Shown here: piece by piece, positions 1-7,573 of the stretch
Layout: the number at the start of each line of letters is the position of its first letter
Position numbering within the stretch: position 1 is the first letter of the stretch
From: an uncultured Nitrospira sp.
GTDB lineage: Bacteria > Nitrospirota > Nitrospiria > Nitrospirales > Nitrospiraceae
Direction: 5' to 3'
NCBI GenBank assembly: GCA_902500805.1
Contig: CABVSA010000036.1
Span: 1 to 35,909 of the forward strand
Length of the DNA stretch: 35,909 nt
Position numbers and translations under genes: made by a program
The notes under the pieces: generated by a model
Databases searched by the model: none
Told to the model about the DNA's origin: nothing
What the model saw: the letters and a program-made list of their open reading frames with translations, nothing else

Positions 1-820
1 GAATATGGTACGAACAATTCTCCTTGAAAAAGAAATAGTCGAAGTAGGCATTCCCTCCAAGTTCCCATGCGTGCATCAGAAGTCGTTGTAGCTGAGACTC
101 TGTTAGACGCAGGCGATACTCCCAAATATCTCGGTTTTCGATATCTCGATACTCACGGACCTTCAGGTAGTATGGGATGGTCGAAAAGTACCCTTTATAA
201 CTTCCGAATATGCCAAGTAGTGGGTATGCAAGCCCAGCGTCTGGAGGGACCTCAGCAGCGTAATTAATGGTGTACGCAAGAATCCTGGTCTGCTCTGTCT
301 GCCCCTTCTGATCAACCCGGAACAGAGTATGACCGAACATTGAGGCGGGGTTATTCAAGAAGGCTGAAGGAAAGATCAGAGAAATCGACTGAACGTCGAA
401 GTCCTCATACCAGCGATCAAACCGTTCACAGGCAATGGGTGGGAGTCGAGTCGGATCAAATTGTAACTGTTCCTTGAGCCAGTGGTACCGCGCGATGAAC
501 GCGCATTGCGCAGGCTGCTTTGAGCGACCAACGAAATCAGCGGAGAAGAATTGCGCAAGAGTCGCGGCAAGCTCAGCAGCAGGATCCGTCTTGCCTTTGG
601 GTGACAGGAAAAACCCCGGATCGTCCTGTTCGCTCTCATAGCTCCCAAAGAGGCTCTTCCGATAGTGCAATAACAGGTGCCATTCACGCTGCTCCGCAAG
701 TTTGGCTTGTTCAGCCCGGTCGATGAGCTGCTTCTGATAGACGTTCCGGTCTGATTGCTGTGCATCCGATAAAACCGGACCGAGCAGGCAGGCGAGAAAG
801 ACAATGAGGGGGAGCAGCAC
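1..820 (-). CDS. DUF4105 (Lnb N-terminal periplasmic domain) protein, 3' end outside window
   Basis: The reading frame is open from a GTG at 818-820 to the left edge, giving 273 codons without the C-terminus. A hydrophobic signal peptide (MLLPLIVFLACLLG..) ends near LSDA. The family features seen are the NNPASMFGHTLFR stretch, the IPYYLKVREY segment and the FFFKENCSYH motif close to the window edge. These match DUF4105, a family of exported proteins of unknown function. A stop codon lies nine codons upstream of the GTG, and no other ATG, GTG or TTG occurs between them, so this start is the earliest possible. No Shine-Dalgarno is visible, and the start sits just after the terminator of the DUF3015 gene upstream. 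Translation may depend on readthrough. The family call is firm and the start is less so. Confidence 0.8.
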   Translation of the reverse strand, partial: MLLPLIVFLACLLGPVLSDAQQSDRNVYQKQLIDRAEQAKLAEQREWHLLLHYRKSLFGSYESEQDDPGFFLSPKGKTDPAAELAATLAQFFSADFVGRSKQPAQCAFIARYHWLKEQLQFDPTRLPPIACERFDRWYEDFDVQSISLIFPSAFLNNPASMFGHTLFRVDQKGQTEQTRILAYTINYAAEVPPDAGLAYPLLGIFGSYKGYFSTIPYYLKVREYRDIENRDIWEYRLRLTESQLQRLLMHAWELGGNAYFDYFFFKENCSYHI

Positions 821-825
821 GGCGT

Positions 826-861
826 AAAAAAAGAAGGGCCCTGACTACTATGCCAGGGCCC
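826..861 (-). terminator. Rho-independent terminator after the DUF3015 gene
   Basis: A perfect 8-bp stem (GGGCCCTG at 836-843, CAGGGCCC at 854-861) with a 10-nt loop is followed on the minus strand by a T-rich run at 826-835. It starts 11 nt after the DUF3015 stop codon. The T-run ends only five bases before the GTG of the DUF4105 gene, so it may attenuate that gene. Confidence 0.8.
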
Positions 862-872
862 TCTGCAATAAC

Positions 873-1379
873 TTAGCGTACTGACGCTTGCGCGAGGATC
901 GGATGGCCCGCGACCGCATCGTTGAGAGACTTCACCAATGCGACCGGAGAAGTCTCACCGGCCTGAACAAGAGACGTATAGCGCTCCTGTGCCATCGCAA
1001 AAAACTCGCCCTGGCGCTCTGCCGGAACACCCATCAGCGTCGCAAGCGAGGCCAGGTGCTCTCCCTGCCCTTGTGCCATTTCGGCTGTGAGCGCGTCGAA
1101 GTTCAACGACGCAAACACGGTCGTCTTATGCTCACCCATAATCTTGCCATCGTTCGTACATCCGGAGGTCCCGGAGCTAATGGCGAATGTATTCATCCCC
1201 GTTCCGTTCGTCGTCACCATCAACACCTGAGGGGCAATTTCCTTTTGACCTTTGTAATCCCCCCAAGCCAATTTTCCTAACCCACAGCCTGGACCAGTGT
1301 CTGGATTTGCTGCCATTGCCAGACCGGCCTGACTGCAAAACAGGATCGCACCAGCCAATAAGAGTACTTTCTTCGACAT
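873..1379 (-). CDS. DUF3015 family exported protein
   Basis: 168 residues. An N-terminal signal peptide (MSKKVLLLAGAILFCSQAG..) ends around AMAA. The mature part has the family pattern: GCGLGKLAW near the start, then TNGTGMNTFAISSGTSGC. The two cysteines could form a disulfide in the periplasm. A strong ribosome site, GGAGGAGG, lies just before the ATG. The function is unknown. The gene lies directly upstream of, and on the same strand as, a DUF4105 gene; I recall these two families being neighbours in other Gram-negative genomes, which would suggest a shared envelope role (inference). A terminator follows the gene, and a good promoter is predicted at 1525-1552. Confidence 0.88.
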   Translation of the reverse strand: MSKKVLLLAGAILFCSQAGLAMAANPDTGPGCGLGKLAWGDYKGQKEIAPQVLMVTTNGTGMNTFAISSGTSGCTNDGKIMGEHKTTVFASLNFDALTAEMAQGQGEHLASLATLMGVPAERQGEFFAMAQERYTSLVQAGETSPVALVKSLNDAVAGHPILAQASVR

Positions 1380-1524
1380 AAGTCCTCCTCCGTTTAGAGA
1401 ATTTGGTTATGTTAGGGATGCTGTCTCAGAAAACACTTGCGCGAGTATAGCTGAACGAAGAACCAATGTTGACAAAAAAATACCACTCTTCAAAAATGCT
1501 CACCCCGTAGTAATTGACAAAACG

Positions 1525-1552
1525 ATTATAGACAAATCCCAAGTGAGTGCAA
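1525..1552 (-). promoter_or_regulatory. Predicted sigma-70 promoter for the DUF3015 gene
   Basis: On the minus strand, TTGCAC (1547-1552) and TATAAT (1525-1530) are separated by 16 bp. The start of transcription would be near 1518, giving a leader of about 140 nt. A second TATACT hexamer at 1444-1449 has no good -35 partner. Apart from these elements the gap 1380-1680 shows nothing recognisable. Confidence 0.6.
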
Positions 1553-1680
1553 CAACTTCTCTAAGGACGTATGGACAACATCTTCCTTCCAAGAAGCCTG
1601 TGACGCATTGACAAGACGATGAGGAGAATTTGAAACACGAGGGGGACGCACGACAAACTGATCGTGCCGTTGCGATATGT

Positions 1681-2106
1681 TTAGGGCGCTGGCGTGGAAG
1701 CCGATGATGCTGCGGCAGGTTCGAGAGAGAACCCTATCGCAGCAGGGTCCTGTTCCCATGCTCCCGGTGCGATCAGACCAATAAGCGGAAGCAGAAACAC
1801 CGCTCCACCTATCACGTCCACAATTCCTAAGGAACTCAGCTTTCTGGAGGTCTGCCGAAATTGGCTTTTGTATCCTGTTTTTTCCACTTCAATCAATAAA
1901 TCCCCTTTTCGAGAAACCTGCTGTTGGAGCGGTGTGACACCAACTTGCTGACCATTGATCCGAACGGTCGCACCCACCGGATCCGAACTGACCGAGAAAT
2001 TCTGCGAGGATCCGCCGAACAGTGAACAGCCAGACAAGTAGACCGCACAGGTTACAGCTCCAAGTACACGAACATGCGTTTTCGAAAATCTGATGTTGAA
2101 TAGCAT
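1681..2106 (-). CDS. PEGA-domain lipoprotein
   Basis: 141 residues from the ATG at 2104-2106. This start is chosen because GAGGG lies five bases before it; an in-frame ATG at 2136 would add ten residues but has no ribosome site. The lipoprotein signal ends in a lipobox LSGC with the lipidated cysteine at residue 27. Residues of about 37-75 form a PEGA domain (SSDPVGATVRINGQQVG), a beta-rich surface module. A hydrophobic segment (GIVDVIGGAVFLLPLIGLI) follows, which is unusual for a soluble lipoprotein and may insert in a membrane. The tail is rich in Ala, Ser and Pro. The partner is unknown. Confidence 0.82.
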   Translation of the reverse strand: MLFNIRFSKTHVRVLGAVTCAVYLSGCSLFGGSSQNFSVSSDPVGATVRINGQQVGVTPLQQQVSRKGDLLIEVEKTGYKSQFRQTSRKLSSLGIVDVIGGAVFLLPLIGLIAPGAWEQDPAAIGFSLEPAAASSASTPAP

Positions 2107-2245
2107 GGACACCCTCACGTTTATTTCCCTACTCATATCATGTCAGAGAAGTACGCGCAAATCCCCGGTTGCACATTCGTGAAAATGAAGAGATCCGCTG
2201 CTCTTTCAAATGGATGGCGGGATATCACCCGGATCAACTTTCAGA

Positions 2246-2274
2246 TTGACGGATACCACCTATATGACTATACT
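2246..2274 (+). promoter_or_regulatory. Predicted strong sigma-70 promoter for the TRL-like gene
   Basis: TTGACG (2246-2251) and TATACT (2269-2274) are separated by exactly 17 bp, close to consensus. Transcription would start near 2281, giving a leader of about 55 nt that carries an AAGGAGGA ribosome site just before the ATG at 2336. Confidence 0.75.
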
Positions 2275-2335
2275 CTCGCTGATTGCTTACGACACCTAAG
2301 CAGTCTTGCGGTCTAACTTCTATTAAGGAGGATCT

Positions 2336-2659
2336 ATGAAGCGCGCATCCAGTTTATCCCTTGCGGTGATTGCCCTCGTCGGCCTCAGCCTGAGCGGCTG
2401 TCAGATCGTTGCCTCCCCAATGCTGGGCGGCATCTACAATGAAACGAAGTACGGCGATGTTGCGACCGATGAAGCAGGAGCCAGCAAAGAGGGTAAGGCC
2501 TGCGGCCAGTCGATCCTTGGGTGGGTCGCGACCGGTGATGCGAGCGTCGCGGCTGCTAAGGCTGCCGGAGGGATTACGAAAGTTGCTTCCGTGGACCACT
2601 CCGCCAAGAATATCTTGGGCATCCTCGGTGAATGGTGCACGATCGTTCGCGGTAACTAG
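2336..2659 (+). CDS. TRL-like family lipoprotein
   Basis: 107 residues. The signal peptide ends in the lipobox LSGC with the modified cysteine at residue 22. The mature part has the pattern of TRL-like proteins: GLCSILG-like GQSILGWVATGDASVAAA, then AAGGITKVASVDHSAKNILG. This is a small, widespread family of unknown function, named for a locus linked to tRNA-Leu. A strong promoter, a strong ribosome site and an immediate terminator make this a single-gene unit that is probably well expressed. It is likely anchored in the outer membrane or facing the periplasm. Confidence 0.88.
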   Translation: MKRASSLSLAVIALVGLSLSGCQIVASPMLGGIYNETKYGDVATDEAGASKEGKACGQSILGWVATGDASVAAAKAAGGITKVASVDHSAKNILGILGEWCTIVRGN

Positions 2660-2683
2660 TCGATCCGCGATACCTGATTAAAG

Positions 2684-2718
2684 AAAGGGCCTTCGGAATG
2701 ATTTCCGGAAGGCCCTTT
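2684..2718 (+). terminator. Terminator hairpin after the TRL-like gene
   Basis: A long stem of AAAGGGCCTTC paired with GAAGGCCCTTT, with extra inner pairs and one bulge, is followed by CATTTTCC. It starts 24 nt after the stop codon. Confidence 0.75.
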
Positions 2719-2749
2719 CATTTTCCCGCCTTCATGCTCTTGTTAAACC

Positions 2750-3433
2750 ATGGGAATTGATTCCCTGGTACGATCCATTACGCTAGTGAGCTTCCTGTCT
2801 TGGTGTCCAAGCCTTACCGACATCGCATTCCCAGCCGAATTCGGAGATATTGAACTGAGTGGATACGCCCTAGGCATGTTGCCCGGGAATCAGGATCTAT
2901 TCAACCAAGGAACCATCGTTTCTACTTCAGTTCATCAAGGCTTGGGAACGGGGTTCAAGATCGGAGTCTTTCCAGCTGCTCTGAATCGAATAGTCGGCCT
3001 CGAGATGGACTCCAACATTCATGGCACGGCTCTGTCGTTTCCCAATATCGCGAATGGACGTCATCATGAAACGGGACGTTCAGACCTGCTCATGATCAAT
3101 ACCACGTTCAACGTGATCCTCCGTTATCCAGGCGAACGGATTCGCCCCTATGTCGGAGCCGGAATCGGCTGGTCCCACGGAACACTTCTCAACCCCAACA
3201 TTGCGGGACGAGACGATAAAGATTTTGACTCAGCCCGCGCCTTCACGCATCAGTTTCTCGGTGGAGCACAAGTCGTGCTCACCCCCCACCTCCATCTCTT
3301 CAATGCCCAGCATACTATCGCGATCTTTTTGTTCGGCGAGTATCGGTATCTGTCGTCAAACTATCACTGGGAAGGATTAGCCGTCGATTTTCGCACTCAC
3401 TATGGATTACTTGGGGTTGGGCTGCGCTTTTAG
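2750..3433 (+). CDS. Outer-membrane beta-barrel protein (small porin/OmpA-barrel type)
   Basis: 227 residues. A probable signal peptide ends near AFPA. The rest alternates polar and apolar residues as in membrane beta-strands, with typical barrel segments such as RIRPYVGAGIGWSHG and IFLFGEYRYLSS. It ends in GLLGVGLRF, a C-terminal phenylalanine being the usual assembly signal for the BAM machinery. No Shine-Dalgarno is seen before the ATG, so the exact start is uncertain. The substrate or role is not evident. A hairpin between this gene and the convergent DUF3332 gene may terminate both. Confidence 0.75.
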   Translation: MGIDSLVRSITLVSFLSWCPSLTDIAFPAEFGDIELSGYALGMLPGNQDLFNQGTIVSTSVHQGLGTGFKIGVFPAALNRIVGLEMDSNIHGTALSFPNIANGRHHETGRSDLLMINTTFNVILRYPGERIRPYVGAGIGWSHGTLLNPNIAGRDDKDFDSARAFTHQFLGGAQVVLTPHLHLFNAQHTIAIFLFGEYRYLSSNYHWEGLAVDFRTHYGLLGVGLRF

Positions 3434-3441
3434 CTCTCAGT

Positions 3442-3478
3442 GTTAGCCTGATGCCGGCTGAACCTGCACCAGGCTAAC
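3442..3478. terminator. Possible shared hairpin between convergent genes
   Basis: A perfect 9-bp inverted repeat (GTTAGCCTG at 3442-3450, CAGGCTAAC at 3470-3478) lies between the stop codons of two convergent genes. Neither side has a good T-run, so termination is only a possibility. Confidence 0.4.
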
Positions 3479-3491
3479 CTTCCGTCATCCC

Positions 3492-4082
3492 TTACCTTCC
3501 CGCTTCAGCAGCCATTGCGAAACGATCATCAACGATCGTTCCCAGCTGCTCCTGGCTCAATTCCTTCACAACCTGACATTCACCGTTCAGCAAGCGAACC
3601 GTTCCATCAGCAGCATATTCCGCTTCCGAGAGTAGAGTCCCCTGTTCATCAACGAGGCGATAGCCGGTCTCGCTGGCGACAATCGTGGCACGGCGCTCGA
3701 CGGCACCATGGCGCTCGTAGGTTACGGTCGCTCCATCCGTGGACGGAGTCCATCGAATGGTGGTCTCACCCAACGTCGCGACCTTGGTGCCATCACTATC
3801 CAGACCGGACTCCTTGATTGGGCTTTCACCGGTCCAGAAATGCATCGAGTTGAAGATGAACGCATCCAACATGGCTGAAAACATATAAGCCGGCACGATC
3901 AACATGCCGAAGAACACGAGTTCCTTCATCCATTTGTCGTTGACTTCACCGTTGCCTTTGACATTGCTGTTCCAGCGATAGACATTTTTTGTAAGATTGA
4001 ACGGACCATAGCAAGCCGTACTCATCGTCATCACGCTCAGCAATACCATCGCCGCAATAGTTCGCTGACCCAATCTGCTCAT
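3492..4082 (-). CDS. DUF3332 family lipoprotein
   Basis: 196 residues from the ATG at 4080-4082, which has AAGGAG eight bases upstream. An in-frame ATG at 4139 would add 19 residues without a ribosome site. The signal peptide runs to STAC, a plausible lipobox. The family signature follows: YGPFNLTKNVYRWN, then NDKWMKELVFFGMLIVPAY with a hydrophobic segment, then HFWTGE. The C-terminal half is beta-rich and ends in a charged helix. DUF3332 has no known function; its members are envelope proteins. No operon partner is adjacent on this strand within 100 bases. Confidence 0.85.
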   Translation of the reverse strand: MSRLGQRTIAAMVLLSVMTMSTACYGPFNLTKNVYRWNSNVKGNGEVNDKWMKELVFFGMLIVPAYMFSAMLDAFIFNSMHFWTGESPIKESGLDSDGTKVATLGETTIRWTPSTDGATVTYERHGAVERRATIVASETGYRLVDEQGTLLSEAEYAADGTVRLLNGECQVVKELSQEQLGTIVDDRFAMAAEAGR

Positions 4083-4190
4083 GACCGTCTCCTTTCGCCA
4101 AAATAGTCCGGTTGTCTCGCTTGTCGTGCAAACTCTCAACTAACACAATCCAAGATTGCGACACAATCTCACCCCATCAGAAATCACCGA

Positions 4191-4691
4191 TCATGCAATC
4201 CGATCATTCAAACGAACATGTCTCACCGACAGCCGTGCACCGACTGTGATCATCCCCAGCATTCTAGGCAGCGTAAACCGCTTGGGGCCGGCCGATCCCG
4301 GATTGAACAACAATGTACTGCTAAGCCACTCGTTCTTCGGTTGATGGGTATGGCCAAAGATACAGATGTCCGGTCGCGTGCGATCGAGAAACGCTCGTCC
4401 TTCCGTCGTGAGTGTGCCGCTCGCATACAGAATGTGCCGGACGGCAATCCGGAGCCCTGCGAGCTCGATCATCGCCTCGGACTGAAAACCGCTCTCCTCA
4501 TATCCATCAACATTGCCGGAAACCACCGTGACAGGAGCGATGGTCTTCAGTTGATCGATGACTGCGGGCTTGCCGATATCACCGGCATGCACGATATGAT
4601 CGACGTGCTGGAAATGGCGAAGAATTGCTGGATCGAATAGGCCGTGCGTGTCGGCGATGACTCCGATACGGATGACGCGAGACGGGTTCAT
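4191..4691 (-). CDS. YfcE/MJ0936-family metallophosphoesterase
   Basis: 166 residues, typical for this family of small calcineurin-like phosphodiesterases. All metal-binding blocks are present in order: D14 and H16 in ADTHG, GD at 37-38, GNVDG at 59-63 with the metal-binding Asn60, H86, and GHTH at 113-116. Members hydrolyse phosphodiesters in vitro with two bound metal ions; the physiological substrate is often unknown. The protein is cytoplasmic and has no signal peptide. It stands alone, with no operon partner nearby. An inverted repeat AGATTG/CAATCT at 4153-4169 lies after the stop codon and could be a weak terminator. Confidence 0.88.
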   Translation of the reverse strand: MNPSRVIRIGVIADTHGLFDPAILRHFQHVDHIVHAGDIGKPAVIDQLKTIAPVTVVSGNVDGYEESGFQSEAMIELAGLRIAVRHILYASGTLTTEGRAFLDRTRPDICIFGHTHQPKNEWLSSTLLFNPGSAGPKRFTLPRMLGMITVGARLSVRHVRLNDRIA

Positions 4692-4806
4692 AGACCGACA
4701 CCCCGTTATCTCTCACCGTGAGAATATTTACCGTCTATCACTCATGAGCTCTTCTCTTGCAACGGGCTGATACGCCGCTGTGGCAATATGCGTTGCTCAA
4801 TCCTGA

Positions 4807-4835
4807 GTTTCAGGTTTTGAGTTTAACGTTTCAGG
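4807..4835 (+). repeat. Solo copy of the GTTTCAGG word-repeat arm
   Basis: This 29-base segment matches the left arm of the inverted repeat at 16061-16089 at 26 of 29 positions. It lies between two minus-strand genes and has no right-hand partner arm here. Confidence 0.65.
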
Positions 4836-4879
4836 CTGTCCAGGAGGTTTTGTCACGAACCGTCCTGAATAATGCGAGC

Positions 4880-5080
4880 TTAGTTGGATGCTCCGGGGAT
4901 ACGTTTTGTGGGCTTGGTTCGGATCGCAAACTCTAACGCGGCTTCAAGCCGAATAACCCTGGCGTTGAGATCTTCGATACGAGATTGCTGCTTAGAGACA
5001 GCTGTGGTGAGTTGATCGACCTTATCGCTGAGTTTCAGAGTGTTCGCAAAGGCGTCCCACACGCGCTCCGTAAGTCCCAT
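4880..5080 (-). CDS. Small coiled-coil protein, second gene of the RHH-like operon
   Basis: 66 residues. The middle (about residues 18-52) has the spacing of a coiled coil: DKVDQLTTAVSKQQSRI then EDLNARVIRLEAALEF. The tail is basic. I do not recognise a family. The ATG follows the stop codon of the upstream gene directly (TGA then ATG, no gap), so translation is probably coupled; GGACG lies upstream. Coupling to a ribbon-helix-helix-like gene suggests a partner or effector protein, but it does not resemble a known toxin. Confidence 0.6.
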   Translation of the reverse strand: MGLTERVWDAFANTLKLSDKVDQLTTAVSKQQSRIEDLNARVIRLEAALEFAIRTKPTKRIPGASN

Positions 5081-5359
5081 TCAGCCACGTCCTTTTGCAG
5101 AGTCTTTGGCCATCCGTCTTTCAGACTCCGCCATCATTGCGAGGGTCTTGTCGATCGCAAGGATGGTCTTGGTGGTTGAGCGAATGACTTGATTGGCCAT
5201 ATGATCGAGAACGGCAGGATCCTCGATCGGAGAAAATCGTTCTCCGCCTTGCCTGAGAAGCTCCCCCATTGTGAGGTTGGCTTGTTTGGCTTTACGGGCC
5301 AGACGGCGTTTTTGAGTGAGACTCATCAGAACTGGAACCTGCACGGTCGTGGATGGCAT
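5081..5359 (-). CDS. Small ribbon-helix-helix (CopG-like) protein
   Basis: 92 residues from the ATG at 5357-5359, chosen because GGAGG lies five bases upstream; the frame is open further upstream but runs through a repeat element. Residues 3-11 (STTVQVPVL) look like the DNA-binding beta-strand, followed by two helices around KRRLARKAKQANLTMGELLR, the layout of CopG/Arc-type repressors. The C-terminal half is helical. A perfect 9-bp inverted repeat lies immediately before the gene and is a natural candidate for self-regulation. The fold call rests on pattern only. It could be an antitoxin-like or housekeeping regulator. Confidence 0.6.
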   Translation of the reverse strand: MPSTTVQVPVLMSLTQKRRLARKAKQANLTMGELLRQGGERFSPIEDPAVLDHMANQVIRSTTKTILAIDKTLAMMAESERRMAKDSAKGRG

Positions 5360-5371
5360 AACATCCTCCAT

Positions 5372-5392
5372 GATATATATGTTATATATATC
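5372..5392. promoter_or_regulatory. Perfect AT-rich inverted repeat, candidate operator
   Basis: GATATATAT (5372-5380), a GTT spacer and ATATATATC (5384-5392) form a perfect 9-bp dyad 12 bases before the start of the RHH-like gene. It overlaps TATA-like sequence that could be the -10 element on the minus strand, so a bound dimer would block transcription. Confidence 0.6.
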
Positions 5393-5508
5393 ACGCTCCA
5401 GTCTTAGCTGTCGAATACGGAGCGCATTGGACCAGCCCACATGATTCATGAGCGCTTCTACTGCAACCGCCGACATGCCGCTGCGACAAGATCCGTTATT
5501 CGTCGTTC

Positions 5509-5566
5509 GTGAAGCGTATCTCGTTTCAGAATTCGAGGGCTTCACGTTTCACGTACGACGCTTCAC
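5509..5566 (+). repeat. Dispersed GTGAAGCG-bounded repeat, copy 1
   Basis: The ends are exact inverted repeats (GTGAAGCG and CGCTTCAC). The core CTCGTTTCAGAATTCG recurs, with one change, in the copy at 9606-9663 on the opposite strand. It lies between the M48 gene and the RHH-like operon. Confidence 0.7.
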
Positions 5567-5597
5567 GACTTTTTGGCACTTCACGAGACGCCCACCG

Positions 5598-6743
5598 TCA
5601 TGGGATGGCAGCGCTTGGAACGCCGAGTCCGGCCCGCACCGTCGCCCATTCAAAAGTAAACGGCTCGGCCTTCGGCTTCGGCATCGCGGCAAGTTGCGCT
5701 TTGAGATGATCCGCTCTGGCGCTGCTCATCGGATGAGTAGAGAGCCACTCGACCCGTCCCTCATCCTTCTCCGCTAGTCGCTGAAAGAACGTAATCATGC
5801 CCTCGGGATTGATCTTGGCTCGATAGAGGAGTTGCAGTCCGGTCACATCCGCTTCGGTCTCCTGGGCACGCCCAAATTTCATCGTCATCAAGTCAATGCC
5901 GAGCTGTTTCATGACCCCGCCCAACCCAGGTGGATTGCCCAGCACGATCGAGACGACGGCGACAAAACCCAGCTGCTTGATGATCCGTTCAAGTCCATGC
6001 CGCTGGAGCACATGGTTCAGCTCATGAGCCAAGACGCCGGCCACTTCTTCCGGACTGTCCGCCTTTTTCATCAAGCCCGTGAACACGACGACATATCCAC
6101 CGGGGAGCGCAAACGCATTCACGACGTCGCTCTTCACGACGGTGACCTCGAAGCGATAGGGGCTGTTCGGCACCTGACCGGCGAGGCGCTGCGTCATCTC
6201 CTTGACTGCAGCCACCGCCGGCCCATCTTTCGTCACATCCTGTCCCGCAAGAAACTCACGGTACGCCGATTCACCCAACTTCTGCTCCCACTCGACCGGA
6301 ATGCGATCGACCGCGAGTTCAACGAGCACATCACTCCCAAACCAGAGCCCCAGTACCAGTGCCACCAGGGTTGCGCCCACAACAGTCCAGACCGTCCGAT
6401 GTCGCTGCCGAACCTGACGTACTTGTTGTGCCGCCTGTTCAAGCGGGCGACTCAAATGTTCGGGCGCTGCTTGTCGAAATGCACGGATGACAGCTGGGTT
6501 TTTGAGATACAGCGTGCGTGGCCCAGTTGAACCGGTCCATGTCAGGACCAGCTGATCATGATCCAATCCACCGGCCGAAACGGTCACTGTCGAAAACGAC
6601 ACCGATTCCGACCGGCTCTCTCCTTCATCATGATCTGAAGGAAACGTGATCGTGAGCCCGTGCCCTTCAACATGAACAAGACACGGGATCCCACTGGCAG
6701 GAAACTCATCGCCGAAGCAGAGCGCGTTGGGAGGTATAGTCAT
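5598..6743 (-). CDS. M48-family membrane metallopeptidase
   Basis: 381 residues. The N-terminal region of about 115 residues is beta-rich, as in some M48 members with an accessory domain. One membrane segment follows (about 118-137, TVWTVVGATLVALVLGLWFG). The peptidase domain has the zinc motif HELNH (240-244) and the third ligand glutamate in ETEAD (295-299), followed by the conserved STHPMSSARADHL near the C-terminus. The topology suggests a catalytic domain on the periplasmic side, with a role in envelope protein quality control like BepA/LoiP (inference). No Shine-Dalgarno is seen; the start codon lies inside the left arm of a word repeat. Confidence 0.88.
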   Translation of the reverse strand: MTIPPNALCFGDEFPASGIPCLVHVEGHGLTITFPSDHDEGESRSESVSFSTVTVSAGGLDHDQLVLTWTGSTGPRTLYLKNPAVIRAFRQAAPEHLSRPLEQAAQQVRQVRQRHRTVWTVVGATLVALVLGLWFGSDVLVELAVDRIPVEWEQKLGESAYREFLAGQDVTKDGPAVAAVKEMTQRLAGQVPNSPYRFEVTVVKSDVVNAFALPGGYVVVFTGLMKKADSPEEVAGVLAHELNHVLQRHGLERIIKQLGFVAVVSIVLGNPPGLGGVMKQLGIDLMTMKFGRAQETEADVTGLQLLYRAKINPEGMITFFQRLAEKDEGRVEWLSTHPMSSARADHLKAQLAAMPKPKAEPFTFEWATVRAGLGVPSAAIP

Positions 6744-6840
6744 TGGTCAATAATCACTGGTGAAGAGCGGTCGTTATCTTGCGCATAAGTCTCTCTATCT
6801 TTCCGGTGACCAATGACACATGACCATTGACTCGTCACTA
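6737..6840. repeat. Word-type inverted repeat between M48 and AIM24 genes
   Basis: Left arm 6737-6763 and right arm 6802-6840 are imperfect inverted copies made of variants of the word CATTGGTCA/TGACCAATG. The left arm includes the M48 start codon, and the right arm runs into the end of the AIM24-family gene. Confidence 0.6.
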
Positions 6841-7521
6841 CTCTGATACTGGGATAAATTGGCGAACCCACGCACCGAAGCCGCCTGGATTTCGGCTCTG
6901 AATGAAGACAAGGCCCGGCCCACGGAATCGACAGACAAAGCCTTCGCCCGAGGTAAAGCTGGCCACCCATCCGGACGTGGCTTTTTCGATATTGTACGAC
7001 GTGGTGGAGGACCAGGCCACCAGATGGCTATTGTCGACAATATATTCCTGCCCAGGTTTCAATTCGATCTTGTGAATGGCGCCGAAACTGTTCAACACCA
7101 GCATGCCTTTCCCACTCATCTTGAGAAGAAAGAACCCTTCCCCGCCCAACAACCCACGGGTCATACTCTGCATTTGACTATCGATGGTAACTCCATCGGC
7201 ACCAGCCAGAAATCCATCTTTCTGCACCATATATTCGTTCACACCATCGAGTTCGAGAATCACCACCTCTCCGGGCACCGTCGAAGCCAGCAACACCTCA
7301 CCGGCGCCCCGACTCGCACGGAGGGTCTGAAAGAAAAACTTCTCACCCGTCAGAAACTTCCGTGACAGGGCTCCGAGAAACCCACCTTCCATTTTGCTTT
7401 CGATATCAATGGTCGGGGAACAGGCGACCATCGCACCGGACTCCGCCTTAATCTTTTCTCCTTCTGCCAACTCAATACGCACCATCGGAAACGCACCGGG
7501 ATACAGAATTTCACTCTTCAT
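6838..7521 (-). CDS. TIGR00266/AIM24-family protein
   Basis: 227 residues, the usual length of the TIGR00266 group. Typical blocks are the opening YPGAFPMVRIELAEGEKIKAESGAM, seen here as residues 7-31, then GGEGFFLLKMSGKGMLVLNSFG and VDNSHLVAWSSTTSYNI. The fold is a glycine-rich beta-sandwich (AIM24 domain). There is no signal peptide or membrane segment, so the protein is probably cytoplasmic or peripheral. The mitochondrial member AIM24 affects inner-membrane organisation; bacterial roles are unknown. The ATG has GGAG nine bases upstream. It precedes the M48 gene on the same strand, so co-expression is possible. Confidence 0.9.
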   Translation of the reverse strand: MKSEILYPGAFPMVRIELAEGEKIKAESGAMVACSPTIDIESKMEGGFLGALSRKFLTGEKFFFQTLRASRGAGEVLLASTVPGEVVILELDGVNEYMVQKDGFLAGADGVTIDSQMQSMTRGLLGGEGFFLLKMSGKGMLVLNSFGAIHKIELKPGQEYIVDNSHLVAWSSTTSYNIEKATSGWVASFTSGEGFVCRFRGPGLVFIQSRNPGGFGAWVRQFIPVSE

Positions 7522-7573
7522 TGTTTCAATCTCCCAACTGACGTGAGGGGTAAGGCGATATGGACAAACCAGA

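Noticed and set aside
435..726. Short plus-strand frames at the left edge
   Set aside because: They are antisense to the DUF4105 gene, which has clear family motifs.
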